Source of the DNA: an uncultured Spirochaetales bacterium
Lineage (GTDB): Bacteria > Spirochaetota > Spirochaetia > Sphaerochaetales > Sphaerochaetaceae
Length of the DNA: 7,582 nt
NCBI GenBank assembly: GCA_947306375.1
Contig: CAMZGJ010000057.1
Location: forward strand, 1 to 7,582
Direction of reading: 5' to 3'
The translations under genes and the position numbers were made by a program. This document shows positions 1 to 5,428 of this stretch, piece after piece. The notes under the pieces were generated by a model. It searched no databases. It saw nothing but the letters and a program-made list of their open reading frames with translations, and was not told where the DNA came from. The stretch's first letter is position 1; each line of letters starts with the position of its first letter.

Positions 1-1
1 G

Positions 2-154
2 GATGAAATCTATGATGAAACATCTTATGTTATTGCATCCGCCATTTCAGAATTGTACGTTCTAACCATGATGAGCCTGGTAGGCTATCTTACGTACTAT
101 CTGGCATATCGCAGAAAAAAGGAAGCTGCGCAAATAGGCGGCAGATATAATTGA
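2..154 (+). CDS. C-terminal end of an unidentified membrane protein (5' partial)
   Basis: This is an open frame running in from the left edge and ending in TGA; 50 residues are visible. It begins with an acidic stretch (DEIYDETSY), followed by one hydrophobic segment at about visible residues 18-36. A basic stop-transfer cluster (YRRKKEAA) and a short polar tail come next. This is how a multi-pass membrane protein typically ends, with the C-terminus in the cytoplasm. I do not recognise the family. The stop lies 17 bases before the GTG of the DUF362 relic on the same strand, so the two may once have been co-transcribed. It could itself be a remnant, since most genes in the next 2 kb are broken. 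The frame is seen directly; the membrane assignment is inferred from hydrophobicity. Confidence 0.5.
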   Translation, partial: DEIYDETSYVIASAISELYVLTMMSLVGYLTYYLAYRRKKEAAQIGGRYN

Positions 155-354
155 AGACGGAGGAACCGGACGTGGGAAAAGCAAAGGTCTTTTTTACGGA
201 TTTCAGAACAAACGTAGGCACAAGCCAGGTAGACAAACTCAAGAAACTCATCCACAGTCATCCGTACACTGTCTGAAGCCGTTATATCATCAGGTGAGAA
301 GCTGCGGTAAAGAGGCAGCCGTTCTATTCTGCGGCACCTTGTGGGTCTTGGCAT
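97..354 (-). pseudogene. N-terminal relic of a DUF134 (UPF0251) DNA-binding protein
   Basis: The first ~37 residues have the DUF134 signature: MPRPxxCRR at the start, an FSPDD segment near residue 20, and VRMTVDEF at about 31-38. In intact members this region is followed by a helix-turn-helix domain in a protein of about 100 residues. Here the homology stops at about position 241. The remaining 47 codons down to 97 are simply the antisense of the DUF362 relic and the upstream membrane gene, so the helix-turn-helix is gone. The start is supported by a GAGG site at 359-362 and a strong upstream promoter. DUF134 proteins are presumed regulators and, from memory, are often encoded near NifX-like genes such as the one at 4970-5428. 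The family assignment comes from motif memory and is fairly confident for the N-terminus. Confidence 0.65.
172..276 (+). pseudogene. 5' relic of a DUF362 Fe-S protein gene (left copy)
   Basis: A GGAGG ribosome binding site at 159-163 precedes a GTG start. The first 19 codons match the displaced start of the right-hand DUF362 gene at 2157 almost base for base, including the motif KAKVFFTDFRTNVGTSQ. The relic then continues with VDKLKKLI, the amphipathic segment expected next in DUF362/COG2768 proteins and missing from the right copy. Homology ends near 256-262, where the sequence becomes the antisense of a DUF134 gene, and the frame stops at 276 after 34 codons. Nothing of the Fe-S domain remains, so this is a dead fragment. 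It marks the left end of a duplicated cassette. Confidence 0.75.
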
Positions 355-367
355 AGGTCCTCATTTC

Positions 368-384
368 TGACATATGTCAAATAT
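368..384. promoter_or_regulatory. Palindromic operator candidate O1
   Basis: TGACATATGTCA (368-379) is a perfect 12-base palindrome followed by AATAT. The 17-base unit recurs at 401-417 with one mismatch, 33 bases away, which is about three helical turns. O1 lies just downstream of the TATAAT box of the minus-strand promoter, about where transcription would start, and just upstream of the ribosome binding site of the DUF134 relic. Confidence 0.6.
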
Positions 385-385
385 G

Positions 386-413
386 ATTATAGAGTGGTTT
401 TGACATAAGTCAA
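386..413 (-). promoter_or_regulatory. Sigma70-type promoter for the DUF134 relic
   Basis: Read on the minus strand, the -35 box is TTGACT (413-408) and the -10 box is a consensus TATAAT (391-386), separated by 16 bases. Transcription would start near 379, 25 bases before the ATG at 354. O2 covers the -35 box and O1 the start site, a layout typical of repression. Confidence 0.65.
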
Positions 414-417
414 ATAT
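399..417. promoter_or_regulatory. Palindromic operator candidate O2
   Basis: TTTGACATAAGTCAAA (399-414) has perfect 6-base arms (TTTGAC/GTCAAA) around a 4-base centre. It is the second copy of the direct repeat shared with O1, and it covers the -35 box (408-413) of the minus-strand promoter. The TTGAC-N4-GTCAA geometry resembles sites of CRP/FNR-superfamily regulators. The actual regulator is unknown; DUF134 autoregulation is an alternative. Confidence 0.6.
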
Positions 418-424
418 CTCTGCG

Positions 425-453
425 TTGCACCTTTTAAGAAAATGTCAGATAAT
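425..453 (+). promoter_or_regulatory. Weak promoter candidate for the membrane protein gene
   Basis: TTGCAC (425-430), a 17-base spacer and GATAAT (448-453) precede the ATG at 485. The -10 box is good (5/6), while the -35 box matches only at TTG. O2 lies just upstream, so the two divergent genes could share control. Confidence 0.35.
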
Positions 454-484
454 CAGGTCTGAAAAAAGGGCAGAGGGGTGCAGC

Positions 485-1429
485 ATGGGCAGAGAAGAAA
501 AGAAATCCAAGTACATGGGAATTGAGCACAGATTATCCGGAAGAAGGTGTCTTGCCACAATGATAAGCTCATCGGTTGTATTTGTTTGCGTTCTGATCGG
601 TGTAACCATGAACCTGACTACACTGTACGATGTCAATTTTGACCACATGGGGCTGAGGACGTTCTGCATGTTCACCGTCAACTCCAACCTCCTGTGCGCC
701 CTGGGAATGATAATGACCGTTCCCTATACCGTTGACGGCATGGTTAAGAAGAGGTTCCACCTTCCCAACTGGCTGGTGTGCCTGCTGTTTGCAGGTGTAA
801 CCTCCGTTGCCCTGACATTTCTTATTTCCCTGTGTGTTCTGTCTCCCGTCAAAGGTTTTGTGCTCATTTTTACAGGTTCAAGGTTTTTTCTTCACGGCCT
901 TTGTCCCATACTTGCCATAGCAGCCTTTTGTTTCTTCATTTACAGCCATGTAATTACCTTCAGGGAATCTGTTTATGCCCTTATTCCTGTAATGCTTTAC
1001 GCAATGGTCTACTATTTTATGGTTGAAATTCTGGGCCCCGATAACGGCGGCTGGGATGATTTTTACGGATTCTTTACCCATATTCCGTCATGGGTTTCCC
1101 TTATTTCATTCATGCCGCTCACTTTCATTATTGCTTCGGTTGTACGCCTGTTGCACAACAAAAGTTGCAAGGTCTTCAAAAACCATGCGGAAAAGCTGTA
1201 TGAACAGGAGTTCACAGGAATCAATCCGCGTGACCAGATTATCGACATTGCCGGCAACCATGTTATTGCAGATGATCATGCCTTAGTTATTCCTCTCTGG
1301 CTTCTGAATATCCGACACTGTAAGCATTGTGAGGGCCTGTTTTCCCGCTCTTGCCGCATTTATATACAGTCCGCAAGTTTCCATGTCAATGCACAGAATG
1401 ATCATTGCTCTGAGCTTCCGGTAGATTGA
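485..1429 (+). CDS. Six-helix membrane protein, Pr6Pr/FAR-17a-like, with a chimeric C-terminus
   Basis: The frame encodes 314 residues from the ATG at 485, which has a purine-rich site (AGAGGGG) about 8 bases upstream; a TTG at 425 is open but has no comparable site. Hydrophobic segments lie at about 24-44, 62-81, 97-120, 135-154, 162-182 and 203-222. The motif FTVNSNLL (63-70), an HGLCP helix start (137-141) and the LYAMVYY helix (171-177) recur in the paralogue at 5425-6105. Their six-helix pattern resembles the Pr6Pr/FAR-17a-AIG1 group of membrane proteins, whose biochemical role is unclear to me. From about residue 275 (position ~1311) onward the frame reads the antisense of the truncated deoD gene, so roughly the last 38 residues (Cys-rich, ending SELPVD) are not native. 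The stretch 225-274 after helix 6 has no counterpart in the paralogue. The membrane core looks intact, but whether the protein is stable with this tail is unknown. Confidence 0.7.
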   Translation: MGREEKKSKYMGIEHRLSGRRCLATMISSSVVFVCVLIGVTMNLTTLYDVNFDHMGLRTFCMFTVNSNLLCALGMIMTVPYTVDGMVKKRFHLPNWLVCLLFAGVTSVALTFLISLCVLSPVKGFVLIFTGSRFFLHGLCPILAIAAFCFFIYSHVITFRESVYALIPVMLYAMVYYFMVEILGPDNGGWDDFYGFFTHIPSWVSLISFMPLTFIIASVVRLLHNKSCKVFKNHAEKLYEQEFTGINPRDQIIDIAGNHVIADDHALVIPLWLLNIRHCKHCEGLFSRSCRIYIQSASFHVNAQNDHCSELPVD

Positions 1430-1936
1430 CTCATCCTGCATGTAGAAAGTATCAGATGTATAGATGTTTCCTATTGTTAGGTTTTCACCGTTCTTTCTTG
1501 CAATGTTTACAGCCTTCTCAAGCAGGGGATAGCTTGCAACGGCACTGCAGGTTCCTATGTTGAACTGATTTCCGTATGCAGAATCTGTGGAAGCCCCCAT
1601 GGCCAGAACAATGTCACCAAGTTTCAGGTTCTCCCGGATGGAACCTGTGGAACCCACGCGGATTATATTCTCCACTCCGTAGAAGTTGAAAAGTTCATGG
1701 CTGTAGATTGCCGTAGTGGGAGTTCCCATTCCGCTTGCCATTACGGATACTCTTTTGCCTTTGTACTCTCCCGTGTAGCCCTGAATGCCGCGTACATTGT
1801 TTACAAGTACTGCATTTTTAAGAAAGGTCCTGGCTATGTACTCGGACCTGAGCGGATCCCCGGGCATGAGGACGGTCCGGGCAAAATCGCCGCCTGAGGC
1901 TTTGTTGTGAGGGGTAGGATAACTTGTTCTGTCCAT
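1283..1936 (-). pseudogene. deoD: 3'-truncated purine-nucleoside phosphorylase (left deoD copy)
   Basis: The ATG at 1936 has an AAGGAG site six bases upstream, the same leader as the intact copy at 4014. The two proteins align without gaps over ~209 residues at roughly 80% identity by eye. The left copy keeps the N-terminal TPHNK, MPGDPLR, IIRVGSTGS and IDMET motifs and the catalytic Asp of TVSD (equivalent to E. coli Asp204). Coding homology ends right after TVSD, near 1312. A foreign tail (IQKPERNN) and a TAA follow. The ~32 C-terminal residues are lost, including the Arg equivalent to E. coli Arg217, which assists catalysis, and the last helix, so the product is probably inactive. Its 3' end overlaps that of the membrane protein gene by 147 bases. 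The open frame extends upstream to 2206, but those residues are not DeoD and lie above the promoter. Confidence 0.8.
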
Positions 1937-1955
1937 AATGAACTCCTTACCGGCA

Positions 1956-1961
1956 ATTATA
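1956..1961 (-). promoter_or_regulatory. -10 box of the truncated deoD copy
   Basis: A consensus TATAAT on the minus strand lies 19 bases before the ATG at 1936. The same box and spacing occur before the intact deoD copy (4035-4040). No clear -35 box is visible at 17 bases, which suggests activator dependence or decay. Confidence 0.5.
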
Positions 1962-1979
1962 GCACCATCCTCCCGTATT

Positions 1980-1995
1980 TCACACTGAAGTGTGA
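1980..1995. promoter_or_regulatory. Dyad at the -35 region of the truncated deoD copy
   Basis: TCACACTGAAGTGTGA has perfect 7-base arms and a 2-base centre. It begins 18 bases upstream of the TATAAT at 1956-1961, so it covers the -35 region. This is the position expected for a regulator site. The intact deoD copy keeps only ACACTGAA next to its -10 box and lacks the dyad. A small hairpin is an alternative reading. Confidence 0.4.
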
Positions 1996-2077
1996 GCCGC
2001 TCCTCATGGAAAAGTGCGGCTGTTACAGGGTAAAAGGCAAATGTTGTCAAAGTTGTTACGGAGTGGAGATGGAGAAA

Positions 2078-2106
2078 TAGACAGGAAACAATATGGAAGG
2101 TAAAAT
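2078..2106 (+). promoter_or_regulatory. Promoter of the right-hand DUF362 gene
   Basis: TAGACA (2078-2083), a 17-base spacer and TAAAAT (2101-2106) each match the sigma70 consensus at five of six positions. Transcription would start near 2113. That excludes the in-frame ATG at 2093 as a start on this transcript and favours the ATG at 2157, which has a GGAGG site at 2144-2148. Confidence 0.55.
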
Positions 2107-3250
2107 AGAGGAAACTGAGCACAGTATTATCAGGAATACAGGCGGAGGAAACGGACATGGAAAAAGCAAAGGTCTTCTTTACGGATTTCCGAACAAACGT
2201 AGGCACAAGCCAGGGATTTCAGACATTGACTTCAATGGCAAATTCACTGCAATCAAGATGCATTTCGGAGAACTTGGGAACCTTGCATTCCTCAGACCCA
2301 ACTACGCAAAGGCAGTTGCTGATGTTGTGAAGGAACTGGGAGGTAAGCCCTTCCTTACAGACTGCAACACCCTCTATCCGGGAAGCAGAAAAAACGCCCT
2401 TGATCATCTTGAATGCGCAGAAATCAATGGCTTCAACTCCGTTACCACAGGGTGTCAGATTATTATTGCGGACGGCCTGAAGGGAACGGACGATGTTGAG
2501 ATTCCCGTACCCAACGGGGAGCACTGCAAGACAGCCCTTGTGGGCCGCACCATAATGGATGCGGACGTATTCATTTCGCTTACCCACTTCAAAGGCCACG
2601 AGAGCACGGGCTTCGGCGGAGCTCTCAAGAACATAGGAATGGGCGGAGGCAGCCGCGCCGGCAAAATGGCCCAGCACAATGACGGCCAGCCTGAAGTCAA
2701 CCCCAAGCGCTGCAGAAGCTGCAGACGCTGCGCCTCATCCTGCGGAAGCGACGCCATCTCCTACGGCCAGGATGGCAAGGCATGGATAAATCCCGCCCTG
2801 TGCAAAGGCTGCGGGCGATGTATCGGAGCCTGTAACTTTGATGCCATCAGAAACAAAAACGAGTCTGCAAACGAGATTCTTTGCTGCAGGATTGCAGAGT
2901 ATGCCCATGCAATCTGCTACAACAGACCCTGTTTCCACATTACGCTGATTATGGACGTTTCTCCCAACTGTGACTGCCACAGTGAGAACGACGCACCCAT
3001 TCTTCCCAACATAGGCATGCTTGCATCCTTTGACCCCGTTGCCCTGGACCAGGCCTGCGTAGACCTCTGTCAGAAGGCAGCCCCGGTGCGCAACAGCCAG
3101 CTTGGAGACAATCTTGCAAGACCTGACTGGCACCGCTACAATGACCACTTCTTTGACAACAATCCCAATGTCAGGTGGAAGGAAGCCCTGGAGCACGCAG
3201 AGAAGATTGGTGCAGGAACAAGGGACTACGAACTTAAGGTCATAAGATAA
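2093..3250 (+). CDS. DUF362 (COG2768) Fe-S protein, 5' end frameshifted, probably broken
   Basis: The DUF362 body spans residues 41-385 of the 385-codon frame. Family motifs are KMHFGELGNLAFLRPNY (55-71), the FLTDCNTLYPG block (87-97), HFKGHESTGFGGALKN (165-180), and the C-terminal block CDCHSENDAP with FDPVALDQAC (294-322). Two [4Fe-4S] ferredoxin motifs, CxxCxxCxxxC, lie at Cys207/210/213/217 and Cys237/240/243/247. The native start is the ATG at 2157 in another frame, with a GGAGG site and the MEKAKVFFTDFRTNVGTSQ opening. About a dozen codons are missing after position ~2213, leaving the opening out of frame with the body. Read from 2157, the frame stops near 2326. Residues 1-40 from 2093 are therefore off-frame sequence. 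Family members are cytoplasmic electron-transfer-type proteins of unknown function. The gene converges on deoD across a shared terminator. It is either inactive or rescued by an internal start. Confidence 0.8.
   Translation: MEGKIEETEHSIIRNTGGGNGHGKSKGLLYGFPNKRRHKPGISDIDFNGKFTAIKMHFGELGNLAFLRPNYAKAVADVVKELGGKPFLTDCNTLYPGSRKNALDHLECAEINGFNSVTTGCQIIIADGLKGTDDVEIPVPNGEHCKTALVGRTIMDADVFISLTHFKGHESTGFGGALKNIGMGGGSRAGKMAQHNDGQPEVNPKRCRSCRRCASSCGSDAISYGQDGKAWINPALCKGCGRCIGACNFDAIRNKNESANEILCCRIAEYAHAICYNRPCFHITLIMDVSPNCDCHSENDAPILPNIGMLASFDPVALDQACVDLCQKAAPVRNSQLGDNLARPDWHRYNDHFFDNNPNVRWKEALEHAEKIGAGTRDYELKVIR
2157..2215 (+). other. Displaced native start of DUF362 (out of frame with its body)
   Basis: The ATG at 2157 follows a GGAGG site (2144-2148). 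It encodes 19 residues that match the family N-terminus and the left relic at 172-228, with only four or five base changes. The frame then breaks: after the Gln codon, the next DUF362 residues (GISDIDF) continue one base out of register. The left relic still has the missing segment (VDKLKKLI). I see no slippery heptamer to support programmed frameshifting. Confidence 0.7.
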
Positions 3251-3255
3251 AATCC

Positions 3256-3283
3256 GGGCTGTAACACTTTTTTGTTACAGCCC
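3256..3283. terminator. Bidirectional terminator between DUF362 and deoD
   Basis: GGGCTGTAACA (3256-3266) pairs perfectly with TGTTACAGCCC (3273-3283) around a six-base loop. It sits in the 38-base gap between two convergent stops. T-rich sequence follows on both sides (TTATTTC on plus, ATTTTATC on minus), so it can serve both genes. Confidence 0.9.
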
Positions 3284-3288
3284 TTATT

Positions 3289-4014
3289 TCACTTTGCTGA
3301 AACGGCAGTTTCCAGGGCAAGGGTAATCATCCTCGAGAAGGATGACTGCCTGTCCTGCGTGCTCATTACATCTCCTGTAACCAGGTTGTCCGAGACTGTA
3401 AGCATTGTAAGGGCCTTTTTCCCCGCTCTTGCCGCATTCAGGTACAGGCCGTAGGTTTCCATGTCTATGCAGAGTATGTTCATGGCCTTGAGCTTTTCAT
3501 TGAATGAGGGATCCGGTGTGTAGAATGTATCGGACGTGTATATGTTTCCGACTGTGAACTCCTCTTTTGCCTCCCTTGCTGCTTTGACGGCAGCCTCAAT
3601 GAGAGGGTAACTTGCAACGGCGCTGCAGGTTCCTATGCCGAACTGTTTTCCGTATGCAGAGTCAGTGGAGGCTCCCATGGCAAAGACAATGTCTCCAAGT
3701 CTCAGTTCTTCACGGATGGAACCGGTTGAACCCACTCTGATAATGTTTTCAACTCCATAGAAGTTAAAAAGTTCATGGCTGTAGATTGCCATGGTGGGTA
3801 TTCCCATTCCGCTAGCCATTACGGAGACCTTTTTGCCCTTGTAAAAGCCGGTGTAGCCCTGAATTCCGCGGACATCGTTCACCAGTACCGCATTCTCCAG
3901 AAAGTTTTCAGCAATATAGCGGGATCTGAGCGGATCTCCGGGCATGAGAACCGTTTGGGCAAAGTCACCGTAAACGGCCTTGTTGTGGGGTGTGGGAAAT
4001 GATTTTCTGTCCAT
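3289..4014 (-). CDS. deoD: Purine-nucleoside phosphorylase DeoD (intact copy)
   Basis: This cytoplasmic enzyme splits purine (deoxy)nucleosides with phosphate, giving free base and (deoxy)ribose-1-phosphate for salvage. The 241 residues match the usual DeoD length of about 235-240. By alignment to the E. coli enzyme, the active-site set is complete: His10 (His4), Gly26 (Gly20), Arg30 (Arg24), Arg49 (Arg43), Arg93 and Ser96 (Arg87, Ser90) for phosphate; Met185-Glu186 (Met180-Glu181) for the ribose; and Asp209 with Arg222 (Asp204, Arg217) for base protonation. The ATG at 4014 has AAGGAG seven bases upstream and a TATAAT at 4035-4040. An in-frame TTG at 4035 lies inside that -10 box, so it was not used. 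The gene ends at the terminator it shares with DUF362. It is the complete member of a duplicated pair. Confidence 0.93.
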   Translation of the reverse strand: MDRKSFPTPHNKAVYGDFAQTVLMPGDPLRSRYIAENFLENAVLVNDVRGIQGYTGFYKGKKVSVMASGMGIPTMAIYSHELFNFYGVENIIRVGSTGSIREELRLGDIVFAMGASTDSAYGKQFGIGTCSAVASYPLIEAAVKAAREAKEEFTVGNIYTSDTFYTPDPSFNEKLKAMNILCIDMETYGLYLNAARAGKKALTMLTVSDNLVTGDVMSTQDRQSSFSRMITLALETAVSAK

Positions 4015-4034
4015 ACATGAACTCCTTACGGACA

Positions 4035-4040
4035 ATTATA
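4035..4040 (-). promoter_or_regulatory. -10 box of intact deoD
   Basis: TATAAT on the minus strand lies 21 bases before the ATG at 4014. The flanking sequence (TATAATTG..CGTAAGGAGTTCAT) is shared with the truncated copy, so the leader was duplicated with the gene. The -35 region (TTTTAC at 17 bases) is poor. Confidence 0.5.
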
Positions 4041-4068
4041 ACACTGAATTATGCACCGTAAAAAGAAA

Positions 4069-4093
4069 GACCATCGCAATCAATGCGATGGTC
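4069..4093 (-). terminator. Rho-independent terminator of the SDR gene
   Basis: A perfect 10-base stem (GACCATCGCA/TGCGATGGTC) with a five-base loop is followed on the minus strand by TTTCTTTTT. It lies about 28 bases past the SDR stop and insulates deoD from SDR transcription. Confidence 0.9.
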
Positions 4094-4120
4094 TGCCAAT
4101 GGTTTCCCTGACGGGGACTG

Positions 4121-4861
4121 TTATGCGTCAACTCCGCCGTCAACACGCAGGAGCTGGCCTGTGATGAAGCTGGAATCGTCCGTTGAGAAGAACAGACAGG
4201 CTGTTGCAATCTCACTGCCTTCTCCAATTCTCTGAAGAGGTGCCGTGGCCTTCATGAACTCAATTGTTGCATCTGCGCCGCTGCCTTCAAGCATTGCTGT
4301 GCGGATTGCACCGGGACAGATTCCGTTGACATGAATATCCGGACCCATTTCACGAGCCATGGCTCTTGTCATTCCAACCATGGCAAACTTGCTTGTGCAG
4401 TAGGCAATGGGACCCCATTTTGCCGCTGTTCCGGCAACGGATGAAATGTTTACAACATGGCCCTTGTTTTTCTTGAGTTCAGGCTCACAGAGCTGTGTGA
4501 GAAGCAGGGCAGTAGTGAGGTTTACGTTGAATACGGCATCCCATTCCTCAAGTGTCATTTTCTGGACAGGTGTGAGGCTGAGTTGACCGGCATTGTTGAT
4601 AAGAATATCAACTGTTCCGTAGGCCTTCATTGTCTGGTCATAGATCTTCTGTGCAGCCTTGCGGTCAGATGTATCTGCAATAACATAGATTGCTTCTCCG
4701 CCGTCGGCTTTGATCTTGTCAATAACTGCCTGTGCTCTGGCTTCATTACGACCTGTTACAACAACTTTTGCACCTTCTTTTGCAAAAAGATAAGCAGTGT
4801 CACGGCCCATTCCTGATGTGGAACCTGTAATAATTGCAACTTTTCCATCAAGTCTTCCCAT
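4121..4861 (-). CDS. Short-chain dehydrogenase/reductase (SDR, FabG-like)
   Basis: This is a 246-residue classical SDR, the usual length for the family. It shows the Rossmann cofactor motif TGSTSGMG (12-19), the NNAG motif (89-92), a structural Asn in FNVN (111-114), and the catalytic Ser141, Tyr154 and Lys158 (YCTSK). The PG motif (183-184) and the terminal GQLLRVDGG (235-243) are also present. Arg38 after the second strand (TGRNE) suggests NADP(H) preference, as in FabG-type reductases. The substrate cannot be told from sequence: 3-oxoacyl-ACP, a sugar or a steroid/bile acid are all possible in this family. The ATG at 4861 has AAGGAG eight bases upstream. The gene stands alone between its own promoter and terminator, so it looks like an independent unit with no decay. 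Confidence 0.92.
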   Translation of the reverse strand: MGRLDGKVAIITGSTSGMGRDTAYLFAKEGAKVVVTGRNEARAQAVIDKIKADGGEAIYVIADTSDRKAAQKIYDQTMKAYGTVDILINNAGQLSLTPVQKMTLEEWDAVFNVNLTTALLLTQLCEPELKKNKGHVVNISSVAGTAAKWGPIAYCTSKFAMVGMTRAMAREMGPDIHVNGICPGAIRTAMLEGSGADATIEFMKATAPLQRIGEGSEIATACLFFSTDDSSFITGQLLRVDGGVDA

Positions 4862-4890
4862 TTTTATTCTCCTTATGAATAAATCAGAAT

Positions 4891-4919
4891 TTTATCAGTG
4901 TATAATTATCGTATAACAA
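4891..4919 (-). promoter_or_regulatory. Promoter candidate for the SDR gene
   Basis: On the minus strand TTGTTA (4919-4914), a 17-base spacer and GATAAA (4896-4891) each match consensus at four of six positions. They lie 30 bases before the ATG in an A+T-rich gap. The sequence TTATAC is directly repeated within this region. Confidence 0.4.
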
Positions 4920-4969
4920 TCCTCAGGCCTGTTCAATATAACTGATACTTCAGAAAGAGTGGTCTGTTG

Positions 4970-5428
4970 TCAGTGGCAGTTGCAGTGGTTTTCCCCGCAA
5001 TGACCGTGACCGCAGTCATCTTCATGATGGTGTTCATGACAATTACAGTTGGCCTCGGAGCCGAACCGGAGTTTTCCCTCTGCAAATGCTTCGGCAGCCT
5101 CATCCGCAGATCCGCTTACTCCTGCACAGAGTTGTATTCCGGCTTCTGTAAGGGCCATCTGTGCGCCCATTCCAATTCCGCCGCAGATAAGAACATCTGC
5201 CTTGACGGCTTTAAGGAAACCTGCAAGGGCTCCGTGTCCTGATCCGTTTGTATCAATGACCTGGTGGCCTACAATTTTTCCATCCCGGATATCGTAGAGC
5301 TTGAACTGCTCAGTGTGTCCGAAGTGCTGGAAGATTTCTGTTTCCTTGGGTCCGGAGTATTTTTTAATATTGATAGAAATTATCTGAACGGCCTGTATAA
5401 GGTATCGCCGCAAGGCGCCCGGTTTCAT
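4970..5428 (-). CDS. NifB/NifX-family metallocluster-binding protein with Cys/His-rich tail
   Basis: Residues 31-121 form a dinitrogenase Fe-Mo cofactor-type fold: FQHFGHTEQFKLYD (33-46), DTNGSGHG (59-66), ICGGIGMGAQMALTEAG (81-97) and AGVSGSADEA (102-111). Relatives bind or carry iron/molybdenum clusters, and most stand-alone members in anaerobes have no nitrogenase partner and no settled role. The last 25 residues (128-152) hold six Cys and eight His, a likely metal-binding tail of the kind seen in this family. The ATG at 5428 overlaps the stop of the membrane gene as ATGA, indicating coupling. A GTG at 5491 is also open but lies deep inside that gene. The first ~20 residues (KPGALRRYLIQAVQII) are not typical of the family, which usually starts a few residues before the HFGH region. 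Either the start was altered or this is a real extension. The gene is last in the operon, and no strong terminator is visible before the SDR promoter. Confidence 0.85.
   Translation of the reverse strand: MKPGALRRYLIQAVQIISINIKKYSGPKETEIFQHFGHTEQFKLYDIRDGKIVGHQVIDTNGSGHGALAGFLKAVKADVLICGGIGMGAQMALTEAGIQLCAGVSGSADEAAEAFAEGKLRFGSEANCNCHEHHHEDDCGHGHCGENHCNCH

Noticed and set aside
2057..2069. Thirteen-base inverted match TACGGAGTGGAGA to deoD coding at 1669-1681
   Set aside because: It is short, isolated and not extended by flanking similarity, so chance is enough to explain it.
1937..2206. N-terminal extension of the left DeoD frame
   Set aside because: The open frame continues upstream of 1936, but the DeoD ATG has a proper ribosome site and a TATAAT box lies within the extension. 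The extra residues resemble nothing in DeoD.
2211..2217. Programmed -1 frameshift in DUF362
   Set aside because: There is no X XXY YYZ slippery heptamer or downstream pseudoknot-like element, and codons are missing at this point, so a deletion is the simpler explanation.
2219..3196. Long minus-strand frames opposite DUF362 (2219-2677, 2455-2757, 2735-3196)
   Set aside because: They are antisense shadows of a strongly conserved Fe-S protein, with no ribosome sites or recognisable domains.
4943..4954. Terminator after the NifX-like gene (CTGA/TCAG stem)
   Set aside because: Only four base pairs and no T-run follow on the minus strand, so it is too weak to call.
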